64,000 nt of DNA. Source: Dasypus novemcinctus (taxonomy: Eukaryota; Chordata; Mammalia; Cingulata; Dasypodidae). This document shows, piece after piece, positions 12,738-25,940 of this stretch. The number at the start of each line of letters is the position of its first letter. Position 1 is the stretch's first letter. The notes below the pieces were generated by a model, which saw only the letters and a list, made by a program, of their open reading frames with translations, had not been told where the DNA came from and searched no databases. A program made the position numbers and the translations under genes. The stretch covers positions 29,618,770 through 29,682,769 of the forward strand of contig NC_080682.1 in the NCBI RefSeq assembly GCF_030445035.2, in the 5' to 3' direction.

Positions 12738-14120
12738 GTAAGTATTCATCTTCTCTTCTATGCCCCTAAAGGGCCTCAATATTTACATTTAAAAATACTT
12801 CTCTCAAGTTCATTGAAATGATAAGACTAACTCAAAATTCTATCATTATTATATTGCAAACAGATTATATAAATTCCACATTACTCCCTCTTGAAACTCA
12901 AATTGAAAATATAGCTATCAGTAGTGCTCTTCCTATAAGACAATGAAAGAAAACAAAAAAAAAATGACAAAAATATGAATGGATCTATAGTTGGCCATAA
13001 GGTCAATTTCAAAATTTCCATTACACTTTGCCAGAATCCAGGCTAGTCTGATTTCTTCATTTTCTTGTTTTTTGTCTCTTTAATTTTTAATTTGTTGTGT
13101 ATGTTTCCACACCTTCAAATCAAAGAATGTAAGTATTATTCACTCTTTGTTTATTAGGCTTCTTAGCTTTTTATTATTCATCACTTTTGGAAATGGAGAC
13201 ACTGATTATTGACCCACTAAAATCTCTGGGTCCAGACATGCTTCTCTTTGACCCAATGGTCAAAGCACCTTTTTTTTTTTTTTTAATAATATAGAAGAAT
13301 CATCCTGGCCAGTTGAGTGATCTTCATTTCTTCCTCTTCTTAAACTGGTATTAGGGTCTCCAAAAAGCTGGAGGACAGTCATAATTTCTATTTTAATGGA
13401 AATAACATTTTAGTCAGTAGAATTACCCCTATCTTGAACAGTAGGATCTCAGTATACAGTTAGTGTGGTGTCACAGGAGATGGAAGCAAAATTTTTTAAA
13501 AATTCATTTATTAGGGGTAATTGTAATAGTAGTAGTGATTATTCTCAATTTTATTTTTAAATGCCAAATCCAAGCATTCTAAGGGAGAGAATTAAGCTAG
13601 TAGCTTAATTAACTGTTGTTTCATTAGGCCATAGCATTAATCTGTCTAGCTAGATGTTTATGGGAGGTAGATAAAATAGAAACACCAGGGAATTCCATGA
13701 TCATCAGTACATTACATGATCATCAGTACATTACCATACTTTTCCATTCAGTGATGATGTTACATGCAGTACAAGACATTCTTGAATATTACTGGCAGAT
13801 GTGTTGCTGTCATAGAAGGCAAATTCATATATGGAATACAGATCTATTCCCATGAGGAATATATCTCACCTATTCCATGATAGAAAAGATCTGCTGTACT
13901 CATTGCCTACAGGTGGACAATACTGCTGTACGAAGGGCTCAGGTTGGCATTTATTGTGACAGGTATTCAGCAAGAAATAGATCTTGCTTTGGTAAAGGGA
14001 CATTGATAATGTTGAAACTATTCATTTTGCATAATGCCAACATAACTAATTTGTATGTGTACCTGATGTGGGCTATGGGTGGGAGGCTCTTTGTCTCTTC
14101 AGAGATAACCTAAGCTGTCT
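12738..14120. other. Intergenic DNA with a 20-bp tandem duplication
   Basis: There is no gene. 'catgatcatcagtacatta' occurs twice in tandem at about 13697-13735. The rest is AT-rich and unrecognised; open frames near 13877-14113 show no domain. Confidence 0.45.
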
Positions 14121-14124
14121 GACT

Positions 14125-14540
14125 TGTGAGTGTGAAATGGTAAGAGGCTGCAGTCCTGCCCTTGGTGACAATGGCAACGACTCCAGTCCCAGGAAACAGT
14201 TTAGCAATGCAAGGTCTATAAACTTAAAGTATTTAGGGGAATATAAACCAAATATGCTAAAAGCTTATCTAGAATGTATAAAGTCCATGCTAAAAGCTTA
14301 CCTAAGATGTGGAATATATATATGCTAATTCAAGCCTATTGAGAACTGAAACAAAGGGACTATTTAACCTTTCCTATCTGTATAAAAGAAATTTGAAAGT
14401 CTTGTTCAGGGCTCGGGATTGAAACAGAAAGCTCCCGAGTCCGGCCAGCTGTAAATAAACGATTTTTCCTTCTCAAAATCATTCCTGAGTCCTGGCCTCT
14501 CTATACGCAAATAATTGAACCTCTCTTAAATTCTACAACA
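14125..14540 (+). mobile_element. Solo LTR, class I ERV-like, sense
   Basis: The segment runs from TGTGAG to CTACAACA, with possible 4-bp target duplications GACT (14121-14124) and GACC (14541-14544). It has LTR promoter layout: a TATA-like 'ctgtataaaagaaa' near 14380, then 'ggctcgggattgaaacagaa', 'ctcccgagtccggcc' and the polyadenylation signal in 'ctgtaaataaacg' near 14450, followed by a GT/T-rich tail. The complementary 'gctcggga' and 'tcccgagt' pieces can form a hairpin as in gammaretroviral R regions. No internal sequence is next to it, so it is read as a solo LTR of moderate age. Confidence 0.65.
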
Positions 14541-14635
14541 GACCCACTGAGCAAACACTGGGGTGGTGAGGAAATACGCTAACTGCCATGTGCAGAATGG
14601 ATCATCTTGCCAACTGGATTATTATTTTAGGAAGT

Positions 14636-15350
14636 TTTATTACTATGGGTACTTTTTATTTTCACAATTGTAATGCCTATATTGAAGTACAATTGACACA
14701 ATTATATTTACACATTTAAAGTATACCATTTTATATATTTTCTCAGATGTAAACTCTTGTGAAACCCTGATCACAATAAAAATAGTGAATATATCAATCA
14801 CACACAAGTTTCTTTATGCCCTTTTGTAGTTTTTCCTTCCCATACATCAGTGAAACTTCTCTCCCCAGTGAATCACTGATCTGCTTTCTCTCTACAGAGG
14901 AGGGCTCATTTTCTGTAATTTCTACTAATGGAATCAGTATGTAGTACTTTTGCCTACCTTTTTTTTACTCAGCAAATTAGTTTGATGTTAAGCCATATTT
15001 TGATGCATGCATCAACAGTCCACTCCTCTGTATCGCTAAATAGCAGTCCTTTTTCTGGGCACACTACAATATGTTCATTCATTCATCTATTAATTGTCAT
15101 TTAGTAGTTTCCAATTTGGGGGCTATTAAATATAAAGTCTTTGTAAGAATGTATGCTTTCATTTTTTTGGGTAAATAAGAAGTGGAATGGCTGGATTATA
15201 TGATACATGTATGTTTAACATTTCAAGAAATTGCCAAACTATCTCCAAACCTGATTTTAACACTTGACCTTCCCTCCAGCAATATATGAGAGTTTCAGTT
15301 TTTTTAGATGTTGCTAGTTCTTTGGAAGGTAACTGTCTTAGAGATCACTC
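14636..15350 (-). mobile_element. LINE-1 3' end (L1M-type), antisense
   Basis: On the + strand the segment follows the antisense 3' end of older L1 elements: 'attgaagtacaattgacaca', then 'acatttaaagtataccattt', 'gaatcactgatctgctttct', 'agtagtttccaatttggggg' and 'gaagtggaatggctggatta'. There is no coding capacity. It is old but easy to follow for about 700 bp. Confidence 0.8.
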
Positions 15351-15702
15351 ACCTTAGTCCCCTGATGTCCATTGTTTTGAAAAACCTTAAGAAATTGTTT
15401 CATGTTTTTGTAAGTTTCATTTATAATTTTTAGTTTGTTTCAAGCAAGAAGGTAAATTTCTGTTAGAAGCAGAATCTGCAATACTGAATTTGATTTACAC
15501 TATTAGCAGAGAGGAGGGAGGTCAGTTTTAGGAGCTCACATTCTCCTTTCTTACTGGAGTAACTTTACTTCTGCTTGTCAAAGGGGTTCTGCATCTGGCA
15601 AATATATTATTTTAATTAAATTTCTGAGAATTGTGATTTGATACCAGTTTCCTTCATAGGCACTGAACATGTTGTTAAGCATGTAAAGAAACCAGAATTC
15701 CA

Positions 15703-15703
15703 G

Positions 15704-15746
<43 letters not shown>

Positions 15747-15750
15747 TTTC
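15703..15750. repeat. (TTTA)n microsatellite
   Basis: About twelve uninterrupted TTTA units sit in otherwise unrecognised sequence between 15350 and 16738. Confidence 0.95.
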
Positions 15751-16738
15751 CATGGGTCTTTGCCTAGGGGCTCAAGAAGACTGGTGATTTGTTTGAAAAA
15801 TAGCCTCAAGAATTCCTTCTATTCCTTTCAATTTACCTGTTTTCAGTGTGGCTTTTCCTCTCCTCACAGGAGAAATACAAGTGTATTATTGTAATAAACT
15901 TTACGTTTAGAGAAGTTTTAGATTTATTTTTCCCTACCTCTTGAATCTGAGATGGAGTTGCGGGTTTCTCTAATCAACAGAATGAAGTGCGAGTAACATT
16001 GTTCAATTTTTGAACCTAGACTTAAAGACCTTTACAGCTTCCCATTTGGATATTGCCACCATGGTGTGAAAACATTCACTCTATAATTAGAAAAGATGGG
16101 AGCCTATGTGTAATGAAAGACTCAGCTGCCAAGATATCCCTGCTACCACAAAGGTAAGTAATCATCTATTTTCTATCAGAAAATCTTGTTCTATAAACTT
16201 CCTTCATAATATCAATCCTGATCAAAAAGGATAGATTTCATTTAGTTTACCAAAAATTTAGTGACAGCTTTCACCAGTACAATCCTTTTTGCTCTGATAA
16301 ACAGACTGTTGTTTTGGCTCTCAAAAGAACACAGTCAGATATATTGTCACAATCATTTCCTAAATGATTCCAGTCTTATGTGCTGGAATCATTATATCAT
16401 ATTCAATTCTCTAAATCTTTTTATCCCCTTCTGCTTAGTATGCCATGGAAGTTCTTACATGTCTATTTTATTTAACATAGACAATAAACTTGTACTGAGT
16501 TTTCAAGAGCAATTCTATGAGGAAAGACCCCAGGGGCCCTTGTCAGTATGTTAATTCTTGTTATAGGAAAATGTCTCTATAAACATAAATGCTTCATTAC
16601 CCACTTCCATATTCTACCTTGGTGATCCAGTACCCTTAATTTTCACTCCTAAGCATACTTTCAGCTTCTGCTAGTTAATGTAAAAAATTTCCTATGGCAT
16701 ATAATCTCCCTCCTCTCATAGTCAATCAATGTTAACTA

Positions 16739-17205
16739 TTTTAGTTTGCTAAGGCTGCTGTAATAAAGTACACATGCTAGGTGAATTAAAACAATAGAAA
16801 TTTATTATTTTGTAGTTCTGGAAGCTAGAAGTCTAAAATCAAGGTTTCTGTAGTGTAATTCTTGCTCTGAAATTTTCAAGGGAGAATCCTTTTTTGCTAC
16901 TTCCTGTCTTCTGGTGGCTTGCCAGAAATTCTTGGATTTTTTTTTTTTTTTTTATTTACAGCTGAAGCACTCCTGCTCTGCCTCCATCATTACAGGGCAT
17001 CTCTCCTTCTGTTACTCCTCTATTATTTCTACCCTTCTTCTAAGGACATTATTCATATTTGATTGGGATCCACCTTAATTCAGTTTGGTCTCATCTTACC
17101 TAATGATACTTCAAAGGCTGTTTCCAAACAATATCGTATTCCTAGAACCAGGGATTAGGGCTTGGACATATATTTCTGGGGGTCACTATTCAACTAATAA
17201 TACTA
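16739..17205 (-). mobile_element. MLT1-type LTR, antisense
   Basis: The left edge 'tagtttgctaaggctgctgt' followed by 'aacaatagaaatttattatt' and 'tagttctggaagctagaagt' is the classic reverse complement of an MLT1 LTR 3' end. The distal phrases 'ttcttctaaggacattattc' and 'ggggtcactattcaacta' also fit. A poly-T run near 16940 interrupts it. It predates the placental radiation by family age. Confidence 0.8.
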
Positions 17206-17554
17206 ATTATGGGTCTGGAAACTGGAAATATTATTGGAGTATGTTCAGAAGATGTCTACTGTTGTCTTGTAATGCAGCTACTTTTGAGGCCTCAACATAG
17301 TTTTCTAGCAAGGGTAGAGGGTGGAGAGCCTCTCAGTTAACAAACAATGGGGATCGTACCACTTCTTTCAATGTATAGAAAGCAAAGGGATCTGAGGATT
17401 CAAGTTTTCAAGGGCATCTGCTATAAATCCTCAGTCCCAAATGTCCATATCAAGGACCTTATTTAGGTTTAGGAGATTTTCTTAGGCTAAGAATTTTTGC
17501 TTAACTGAAGTTATTAAACTTCTAAAATTATTCATCATTAATTTGTTCTGCAAG

Positions 17555-19040
17555 TCGTGACTAGTACCCAAAACGAATAGTACCAAACAAATTTTTCCTA
17601 TAAGAAATAGTGTAAATAAATTTTATGCACTCCCACACCAAAGAAAATGCACATTTTAAGGCAATATGTGAAAAAATAGAGTTGTATATATGCATTACAT
17701 GAGAAATAAACCTAAAAATTAATAAATGCTTAGATTAAATAAAATAAAAACTTCACTGTACCTGTACTGAGAAGAGTCCATAGCCTAATGGGATGGTGAG
17801 AGGAGAGTGGTGAGGTGAAGAAATTACATGGAATGTTGCTTGGAAGTTAGTTCCCTTCCAATAGAGCATCATGGATTTGTAGTTCAGCTGTTCTTTCTTT
17901 TTTTCTGCTTTTTTTCAACTTGTATCACAGGCTCTTGCACACTCTGTCACCTTCACTAAAAACATATCCAGTTAGGACTGTGTCTGTCTTCTTTTCAGAA
18001 TCCCTCAAAAGTATGAAATTGTTTGGTCATTCATAGATTCACATTTCTGCTTGTCAGAGCTTTGTCCAGAGAGTAATTTTCCACAAAGTTTTGAACTTCT
18101 ACCTATTTTGCATGTTTCTTTTATGAAGGAACTGGGGACATCCTCCCTTTTCTCCTCCTTACCTGAAAAAACTGGTCTCATCACAGTTAAAAACTTGGTG
18201 GGGAATAGAACCCTCAGCCTCTATGTAGTCTTGAAGTTCACTGATGAATTCATCAGCAAACTTTTTATTAGCACTCACTGCCTAGCCATGCTTCACGACA
18301 ATATGGATGCTGGTCCTCTTTTTAAAATTAGCAAAACAGCCATGGCTGGCCTTAACAATGTCACCATTCTCATCACTCTTTGATTTTGGTTTGGTTTTCA
18401 AAAAATTGGCATGCAGCACTTGCACTTTTCACATATCATGCCTTCTGATACCCTGTCGCCCACTAACTGCTTCTTATTTACCCAAATTAATTACAACTTT
18501 TCAACTTCCTGAGTGTTTGGGAGCACTACTTTGTTACTGCTTTAACTCTTTTCACAACATCAACCTTTTAAAATTGATTCTTTATTCTTAATGATGGTAG
18601 AGACCATTGTTCTAGGCACACCATATTCCCCAGAAAGATCATTAATACAAACACTGCCCTCATAGTTACCTATTATTTCTTTGTTTTTGCTCAATTTTGG
18701 TGCAAATTAGTTTTCTTTCCTGCTCAGCACTATCACTGATCATTTTCTTAGGATCCGTGATGAGAAAAAAAAACAAAACACAAAATTACACAAAATGACC
18801 ACAGAAGCTAAGACCGCCATGGGATATGCACAGGGTAAGAGCTACCATGTGATTAATGCCTGACCCTTTCTTTTGGATAGACAGGGTAGGGAAACACAAG
18901 GCAACCAACACCAAGTTCTAGCTTGTGCATCAGGTACCGAAAAATTATGAGTACTGGTACAAACTTTCCTGTCAAAATGCATCAAGTACCAAATTCAACG
19001 AGTTTCAATGCAGCTGCATACCAAGGTATGACAGTAATTC
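17555..19040 (-). mobile_element. Tigger/pogo-type DNA transposon with decayed transposase
   Basis: On the - strand the segment 18770-17880 reads, in broken frames, as a pogo-superfamily transposase. It shows an HTH stretch 'LSGEYGVPRTMVSTIIKNKE' (near 18640-18580), the CENP-B-like piece 'ICEKCKCCMP', then 'CFANFKKRTSIHIVVKHG' (near 18350-18290) and a following 'ANKKFADEF', which match the 'GWFENFKKRTGIHSV...GEAASA' core of Tigger transposases. The right terminal region (18930-19040) has 'catcaagtaccaaattcaac' and 'gcataccaaggtat', and a related 'tagtacccaaaacgaatag' piece is at the left near 17555. Several stops and frameshifts are present, so it cannot move by itself. Exact ends and the TA target duplication are not settled. 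Short + strand frames at 18051-18591 are shadows. Confidence 0.75.
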
Positions 19041-19439
19041 CTCTGTCTTACAGTGTTTTTTAGGTCAGAGCTTAAACTAGGTAGTGCTTATTTTTATTTT
19101 TAATTATTTTTATATTTTAAAACTGAGTTTTTGATAGCAATGGAGATGAATTGGTCATGATATAACAAACAAAACAAAAAAGTATTTAGTCAATCAGAAG
19201 CTAAGAAGTGTAATTATAATACAGGGAAAATTGGAATAGGCAAATGGGAGAGGGGTATGGTCTTATAGAAAGTTACAAAATGGCAAATGGAATCCCTAGT
19301 GACAAGGTAGATGGGAACCAACATAGGAATTGCTTAACGAATAAAATCAAAAGAAATCAAAAATGTAAAATGACAGAACTTAGGAGAGCCAACCTTCCTC
19401 CCCAAAAATACATATCATCCCTGTAATAATTTGACCAAG

Positions 19440-21115
19440 TCCATAAATTTCAAAATTAGATATTGGATTATGTTTAAAAACTGGTTTGTGCCTGGACATG
19501 ATTAAATTATGATTAGGGCTTTGATTGGGTCACATCAGTAGGGTGTTCAGTCTTCCCCATTGGTGAGTGGGAACTCACAGATAAAAGATGTGGCAAAGGA
19601 CAGGGATGGAGTTTTGATGTTGGAGTCTTAAGCTGGAGCCCTTGGAAGTGAACACACAGAGGAGCTTGGTTGTGAGGAAAGAGAAGCAAGCCCTGAGAAG
19701 AGAAGAACCCTGAGCCCAGAGAGAAACAAGTCCTGGGAGGAGAAGGACCCAGGAAGCCTGAACCCTGGCAGAATTTGGCAGCCATCTTGCTCCAACATTT
19801 GGCAAAAGATTTTGGTGAGAGAAGTAACTTATGCTGTATGGCTTAGTAATTGTAAGCTTCTACCCCAAATAAGTACTCTTTATAAAAACCAACCAATTGC
19901 TGGCATATTGCATCAATATCCCTTTGGCTGACTAATAAAGTCTCCAGTAAAAATTCGAGTTTTTGGAGATTAGCCATTTTGAAAATCTGAGACCCAATGA
20001 AGAAAGGATAGGTCAAGTCCTCAAGGGGAAGGTCCCAGCAACACCATATGTTAGTGGCTGTGCCAATGATTCTACTCTCCATCCAGTGTAGCTCAGGCCA
20101 TTTAATCAAGAAACTATAAGCTGGGTAGAGTGGAACACTCAAACATTTTATGGACTGTAGGATACAGTGTCTAATTTGACACTAATCTCAGGCCTATAAG
20201 TATCCTTATAGCCATCCAGCCAAGAAACACATGGACTTCTGTCTTGTGTCTGGCTCATAATGTATCCATTTGTTATAGAACTATTTAATTTCCCCTATTT
20301 CTGAACAGATCATAGAAATGAATATACTCTGTAGTTGATACAAATTGCAAAGTTTCCCCTTGGTCTGTGGGGTAGGAGAAGTAGTTAAGACCAAGTGGAA
20401 GGTTTTGTAACTGTCCTGACCATACCACCTAAGAAAATAAAATTAATATTTCACCTTGGGGAAAATAACATCAATGAAGATAACTCTTAAAGAGCAAAGG
20501 AAACAGCAGTGGTAGAATATACTTTATCCCCTTTTAAATCACCAGTCTGTTACAAAATAGAAACAAATCCTGAAAATGAGATGGATTACAAAATGACTCA
20601 AACTTAACTAATTCTTAATGCCTATTGCAGCTGCCTTGACAAATTTAGCTTCGCTAGAGCAGGTTAACATGTCCTCAGTTGTATGGTATTGTATCATTGA
20701 TCTACAAAATGGATTCTTTTTCATTACTATTAAGATGGAGTATTAAAAACAAGGTTGCAATCCCTTGGGATAGGTAACCATGTACCTTTCCAATTTAGCC
20801 CCAGGATTATAATAGCATTTGCCAAAATGCAGTCTAACAGTGTCTGGACTGTCAGAATATCAAGGGAATAGCACACAGGCCCACTATATTGATGAAATCA
20901 TGTTAATTTTACTTGAAGAAAAGAAGTGGCAACTGTGTTGGAGGCTTTCATAAAAGTTCTAGTGAGAAGACAAACCGTATAGATATTGAGGGACCTACCA
21001 TCTCAGTAAAGATTTTAAAAGCCAAAAGTCGACAGCATGCTGGAATATACCCTCCAAAGTACATGATACATTATTGAAAATCCCACTTCTCACAACTAAG
21101 AACACCACTGGTAGA
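19440..21115 (+). mobile_element. ERV-L-like fossil: 5' LTR and pol remnant, sense
   Basis: An LTR at about 19440-19937 carries 'gcagccatcttgctccaaca', the 'ccccaaataagtac' polyadenylation-type site and the terminus 'ggctgactaata'. Sequence after it reads as a strongly decayed pol: the reverse-transcriptase active-site neighbourhood appears as 'AHYIDEIMLI' near 20900, followed by a stretch resembling the ERV-L 'IPSKV.DKLLHLAPPTTKK' segment near 21040-21110. It has many breaks and no working gene. The gag and integrase parts are not recognised, and the 3' LTR is absent. It is old, probably of the same broad family as the 46-51.7 kb element. Whether LTR and pol belong to one insertion is inferred from orientation and spacing. 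Confidence 0.6.
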
Positions 21116-21139
21116 CCTTTCTAAATTCATTAGTGGTGT

Positions 21140-21600
21140 TGTATGAATTAGTATTTAATTCCATTTTAGTCTAGAATAGTATCCCCTTGTATGAACATAT
21201 CAAATTTATTTATGTTTACTTGATGATAGAAATTTGAATTGTTCCAATTTAGGGACATTATGAATAAAGCTACTATAAATGTTTGAACACTACTCTCTTT
21301 CATATATAGGATCATTTCATAAGTAAATAGAAAGATTTTTTTTTTCCTTTCCAATATGGATGCATTCTATTTATTTTTCTGGTCTAATTTCTCTGGTCAG
21401 AACTTACTGTACAATGTTGAACAGTAGTGGTAAAATCAGGATCTTTTTCTTGCTCTTGGTTTTAGGTTGAAAGTTTTCAGTTTTTCACAACTGAGCATGA
21501 TAGCTGTGGGTTTTTAAAATATGTCCTTGATCATGTATAGGAAATTTCCCTCAATTTCCAACTTTTTGTGTTTTAGGCTATTGTTTTTCTAGAGATCGTC
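21140..21600 (-). mobile_element. LINE-1 ORF2 fragment, antisense
   Basis: On the + strand 'acaatgttgaacagtagtgg' and the following 'gaaagttttcagtttttcac' and 'gatagctgtgggttttt' are the complement of the L1 ORF2 C-terminal region. It is diverged, with no frame. Confidence 0.75.
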
Positions 21601-21604
21601 TTGG

Positions 21605-21990
21605 TTCCCAGCTGTGTTAACAAATTCCACACAAAGGATTGGTTTAACAACAGGAATTTATAGACTCCTGGTTTCAGATGCTAGAAGACTTCCTTCCTCC
21701 CAGGGTGAGTAGCATTCTGGCCAGCTGTTAATCTTTGTGTTCCCTGTGTTTTCTGTTACATGGAAAAGTCCTCTAATTTTTCTTTTAGGTTCTGTTGAAT
21801 TTGAGGTTCTTCTCCTCCTAGTAACTTTCAATTCATAAAATTGAAGCAGTAAGGTTTAGGCCCAACCTCATTCTTTTGGGCCTCACCCAAAAGAAAATAA
21901 TGTCTTCAAAATGTTCTTTTTACTGTGAGTTCTTTTGCCAGGAATAGTTAAGATTAAGAGCACATTTTGGTGTTGTTTATTTAACTAGGA
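21605..21990 (-). mobile_element. MaLR-type LTR fragment, antisense
   Basis: The head 'ggttcccagctgtgttaaca' and 'aacaacaggaatttatagac' correspond to the LTR 3' end in reverse complement, and the tail 'taagattaagagcacatttt' to its start side. It is decayed; both edges are estimates. Confidence 0.5.
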
Positions 21991-21999
21991 TAAATAATT

Positions 22000-23200
22000 G
22001 GACCTACCACAGTGCCTTTACTGGATTATCAAATGTACTTCCTCTAGTGCATTGTCAGTGGTGTTTGGACTCGTTTAACTCTGTAGTCAGCTAATGAGTG
22101 GCCAGAGATTTTCCTAAATACTTTGGGCAAGTAAATCTTTCATCACTTACCAAGTAGCTACCCCTCCCTAAGGGGAATTCAGCCCACCAGCAGCACTAAA
22201 CTACATGCATGTCTCAGTACATGAGTTAAAATGTAGCAAACCTCCCACAGGGAAACAATCTGCAGAAGGTATTGTAAATTGTACTCTTCTCTTCTGAAAA
22301 CGATACACTCCCTTTTTGTGATAACATTGTTAGAACCCTTCTGCAGGTTTCATGTTACCTTAATATTATCTCTGCTTTCATATCTAATGGAATTCTTTGT
22401 CTTGAAACAGTTATATGGCCCCTCATTTTCCCACCTTTTTTGCAGTCTGCTACTTTCATTCTCTGAACTGCTACCATCAGAGACTGTTTTCTGTTTGTAA
22501 GTCCTAATAAAGTTCATGTCTGATTCAATGCCAAGTGCATTCTTTGGTCTTGCAGCTGCCCTGACCTGTGCCTCCAGGAGCTGGTTTGGAGCAAATGGTG
22601 AGCCTGTCAGTGGGACTTAGGATCACCGGAAGTGATAAGTATGAGCTCCAGAAAGGGAGAATCTGTGGGGGAAATCCCAGGTGGGGAGAAGTGGCTGCCC
22701 TTCTGGACTAGTTGGGATTGACTTTATGAGGATGTCCTAAAAACCCCAGAAGCTATATTGGCTGTGCTACAGCAAGTCATAGAGCAGTTGCACTCAAATA
22801 AAAAGGAGACCACCAAAGAGCAGCAGCTATAGCATGGCCGTTGTTAGGAGACTTGTGATTGGCTGCTAAGGTTGAGCAAGTGGTAACATCTCCCTACACT
22901 GCTTAGAAGAAGAATTAAAGCTAGAAATGGATATGTACCTGGTACAGGCAGAAATGAAATATTGTTTATTCAATCTACTGTACCAAATTGACATATCTAC
23001 AGACCAAGTCTGTATCTACAGACCAAGTCAGGCTAGGGGCAGCAGGCTGACCCCTGTTCAGGTCCGAAGAATATTGACCATTCCAGAGTCATGGCACCTT
23101 ATGGACTCCTCCCTGGGGCCAGGTTCTTGCTTCCTCCATTGGGTATTACAGAAGCAGGCAGTTGTAATGATAAGAATTGCTGCTGTCTTTCTTAGATAAT
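22000..23200 (+). mobile_element. Possible ERV LTR and leader/gag remnant
   Basis: A polyadenylation signal and downstream GT/T-rich region ('gtcctaataaagttcatgtc' near 22505) look like the R/U5 end of an LTR. A following stretch near 22720-22810 has a retroviral gag-like composition, reading 'VLKTPEAILAVLQQVIEQLH'. I cannot place the edges or the family, so this stays tentative. A 17-19 bp tandem duplication ('ctacagaccaagtc' twice) occurs at about 22997-23030. Confidence 0.3.
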
Positions 23201-25610
23201 TACCCTGGGAATAGGATTATTCACACAAACTGAGCTCTGACTCAGTTAAAGTAATAACAACACCCTGTGAGTGGAATTTTCCATGGAGTTGCCAGACAGG
23301 TCAAATAATATCAATGCTGTTAGGCATGGGTAGGAAATACATCAAGGTAGACATAACTGCACAGAAGGGGATGTGTCAAATTACAACACCAGACATTAGT
23401 TCTGCTCAGCAAAGTTGAGAAACAATTTATTGGATAAATTCTCCTCAGGTTGTTTCAAATATTTGATTGTTATAAAGAATTCTGTACAAGAGGATTTTGA
23501 CAATTTTCATCAGTGTTTGCTTTGCTTTATCAAAGGGATGGGATCACAGATGTATTCACAACATTACAAAAATTATTCATATTTCTACTTTCCTTCATCT
23601 AAAAGTAGGGATTGCTTATTAGGATAATAAGGAAATATCATACAGACCTATATATTTTGGTCCTGTGGGCAAGACACTTGAGTAATCATTAATGGAAATG
23701 TCTTAGTATTTATATTATTATTATGTATGATTTCTTGTAAGTTTATGGAGTGATAAAATTTTAGGGAGACTTTTTGCCTTTATCCATGGCAGGGCTTTAA
23801 CATTTTGCAATTGGATATGAACTAAAGTGAACATGACCTCTAATCCATGGGTCACCACTGATATCCAGACCAGTACTTTAGAGCACTGTCCCATCAGAGT
23901 AAAGAAGTCTCCTAGAGTACATTCCAGACCTATTACTTCTGTTGTCCTGGCTTTGATAGTTACATATTTGTGTTTTAACAAGGTCTTCCAATTGAATCAA
24001 ACATACACTGACCTATGATAAACAGGTTTCTGAATACATTTCCTTCCATACACACTTCAGTTATCTATGAGATTCAATCAACAGGATTGTTTTCCTGGAT
24101 GAAGATTGTTGATGAGGGTGGAGCACTTAAGTGTGCAGAAAGGAACAGAAAAGGTTGACCAGTGGCGGCAATTGAAAGAGAAATATGTGAATAGATGTTA
24201 TATGAGCACATTTAGCTACTTCATGGTATTATTAAGGAAAATTACTCTGTTAGGAATCTATGAAATGAAAATTATTAAGAAGTTAATGATGGCATAAGTA
24301 AATGATAGTCCCAAACACATTTTCTTTTGATTAATCAAGGAGAAAAAGGACAGGAAGCAGAAATATAGAAATGTTTCCCTATGTAGTCAAGGCATTTATA
24401 TAATTTAAATATTTTAGAACTCAAACATAAATTAGTGGAGTACTATTTATAATTTATATTGCTTATTTTAATTAACCCAAATATAGTATGATGCTAATAA
24501 TGCACAGTTTGTTTCTAAAAGCTCAGCAATTACAATTCTCAAAATAAGCAGTAATATAGAAATGCATCATTAGTAACATCATTATTTTATCCCTTATCCC
24601 ATTTCCAAATCTAAGGATGCAAAACGCGAAGTATATTTGAATCAAGGTAAGAGTTGACTGGATCATGCTCTAAAGATCAAGAACTTGAACAATGCTATTT
24701 ACTTGCAAATGGAATCAGTCTGCACCTTGGATATGATAAATTGAAATTAGGGACAAATATGATATATAGGCATTTGTTGTATGTGTACCAAAAATAACCT
24801 CTTGGACAGTTTGCTGTCAGAGACTCTAATTTGGTATCTAAGCTCACAGTAGTCTACCAGAATTTAAAATACCATGGATTCTTCCATATATATATGTTAT
24901 GTGGGTCCAAGCTCATCAATATTAAATATCTAACTCATATGAGTCTCATATGAAAATATCTACCTTATCCCCCAGGAAAAATATAATATATGTGAACTTT
25001 TAAAGGGAAAAAATAAAAAATAAGAAAGCGGCTAATTGTATTTTGAAGATTTGTTTACAGTTTGGAAAAAAATCACTGACAATGGCATAGTTAAAAATAA
25101 AATGTATTGCATGTTGCTCTACATCTAATATCTATTTTTACTCTTTTATGAGTCCTCATTAGGTGGCTCTATTGGGCACTACAATTGAAGAATGAAGCTA
25201 TGTCATTACAGTGAGGCATCAATATATCTAAAAGCAATAAATTATATAACCCGTTGACTTCATCTCTGCTTTCTGATGCCACACATTCTGTGTGATATCC
25301 ACTCTGTTTTCAGTACAGCTAAGACATCTTTCCTGTATTCCTGCTCTACAGATTAAATATTGTCATAGCAACCAAACTACTTTGCATTTGATTTAAAAAA
25401 TATAGCCATTTTGCATATTATCTTCTTGACATAATATTGTTCATCTTTGTTCTCCAAAACACATTAACTGTGAATTAACATGATCAAATAAAATAATGTT
25501 GATTGTATTTGATCAGTTTGAAATAAGTGGGGCTGTTATTTCAGTTTTAATGTGAGCCCTAGCCTTATATTACTACTGTTTAGAGAACACAACTTGTCAT
25601 AACATAATAA
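23201..25610. other. AT-rich intergenic DNA, nothing recognised
   Basis: No gene, tRNA-like promoter or familiar repeat phrase was seen. Open frames at 23415-24297 are short and featureless. Confidence 0.4.
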
Positions 25611-25940
25611 TTATTTTGTACAATTTAGTTGACATTTAACGAAATAATTCTAAAACTATTTTTACATATTAATAGCGAATCATTTGTACACTTTTCTTTT
25701 CAGTCTAAATGCAGCATTTCATTTATAGATAATATCATATTGTGTTCAGTTTATTTCATGGATCCAAGTCATTTTCCAGTTTTGATTCCTTGCAACCTGT
25801 TAGCTGATTTTTCAACTTTGTGATCACAAGTTGTGTCAACAAGCCTCCATTGAAGTAATGAACATACGAGAGTCTAGCTATACAGAATTCAAAGCCATAT
25901 CATTAATTCTGATGAGATAATTACTTAAAAAGTCATTAAG

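Noticed and set aside
15703-15750. Regular (TTTA)n spacing considered as a CRISPR-like or structured array
   Set aside because: It is a plain tetranucleotide microsatellite with no spacers.
19513-20142. Three - strand frames of 76-99 codons
   Set aside because: They are antisense shadows of an LTR with matching relatives at 5935-6169 and elsewhere.
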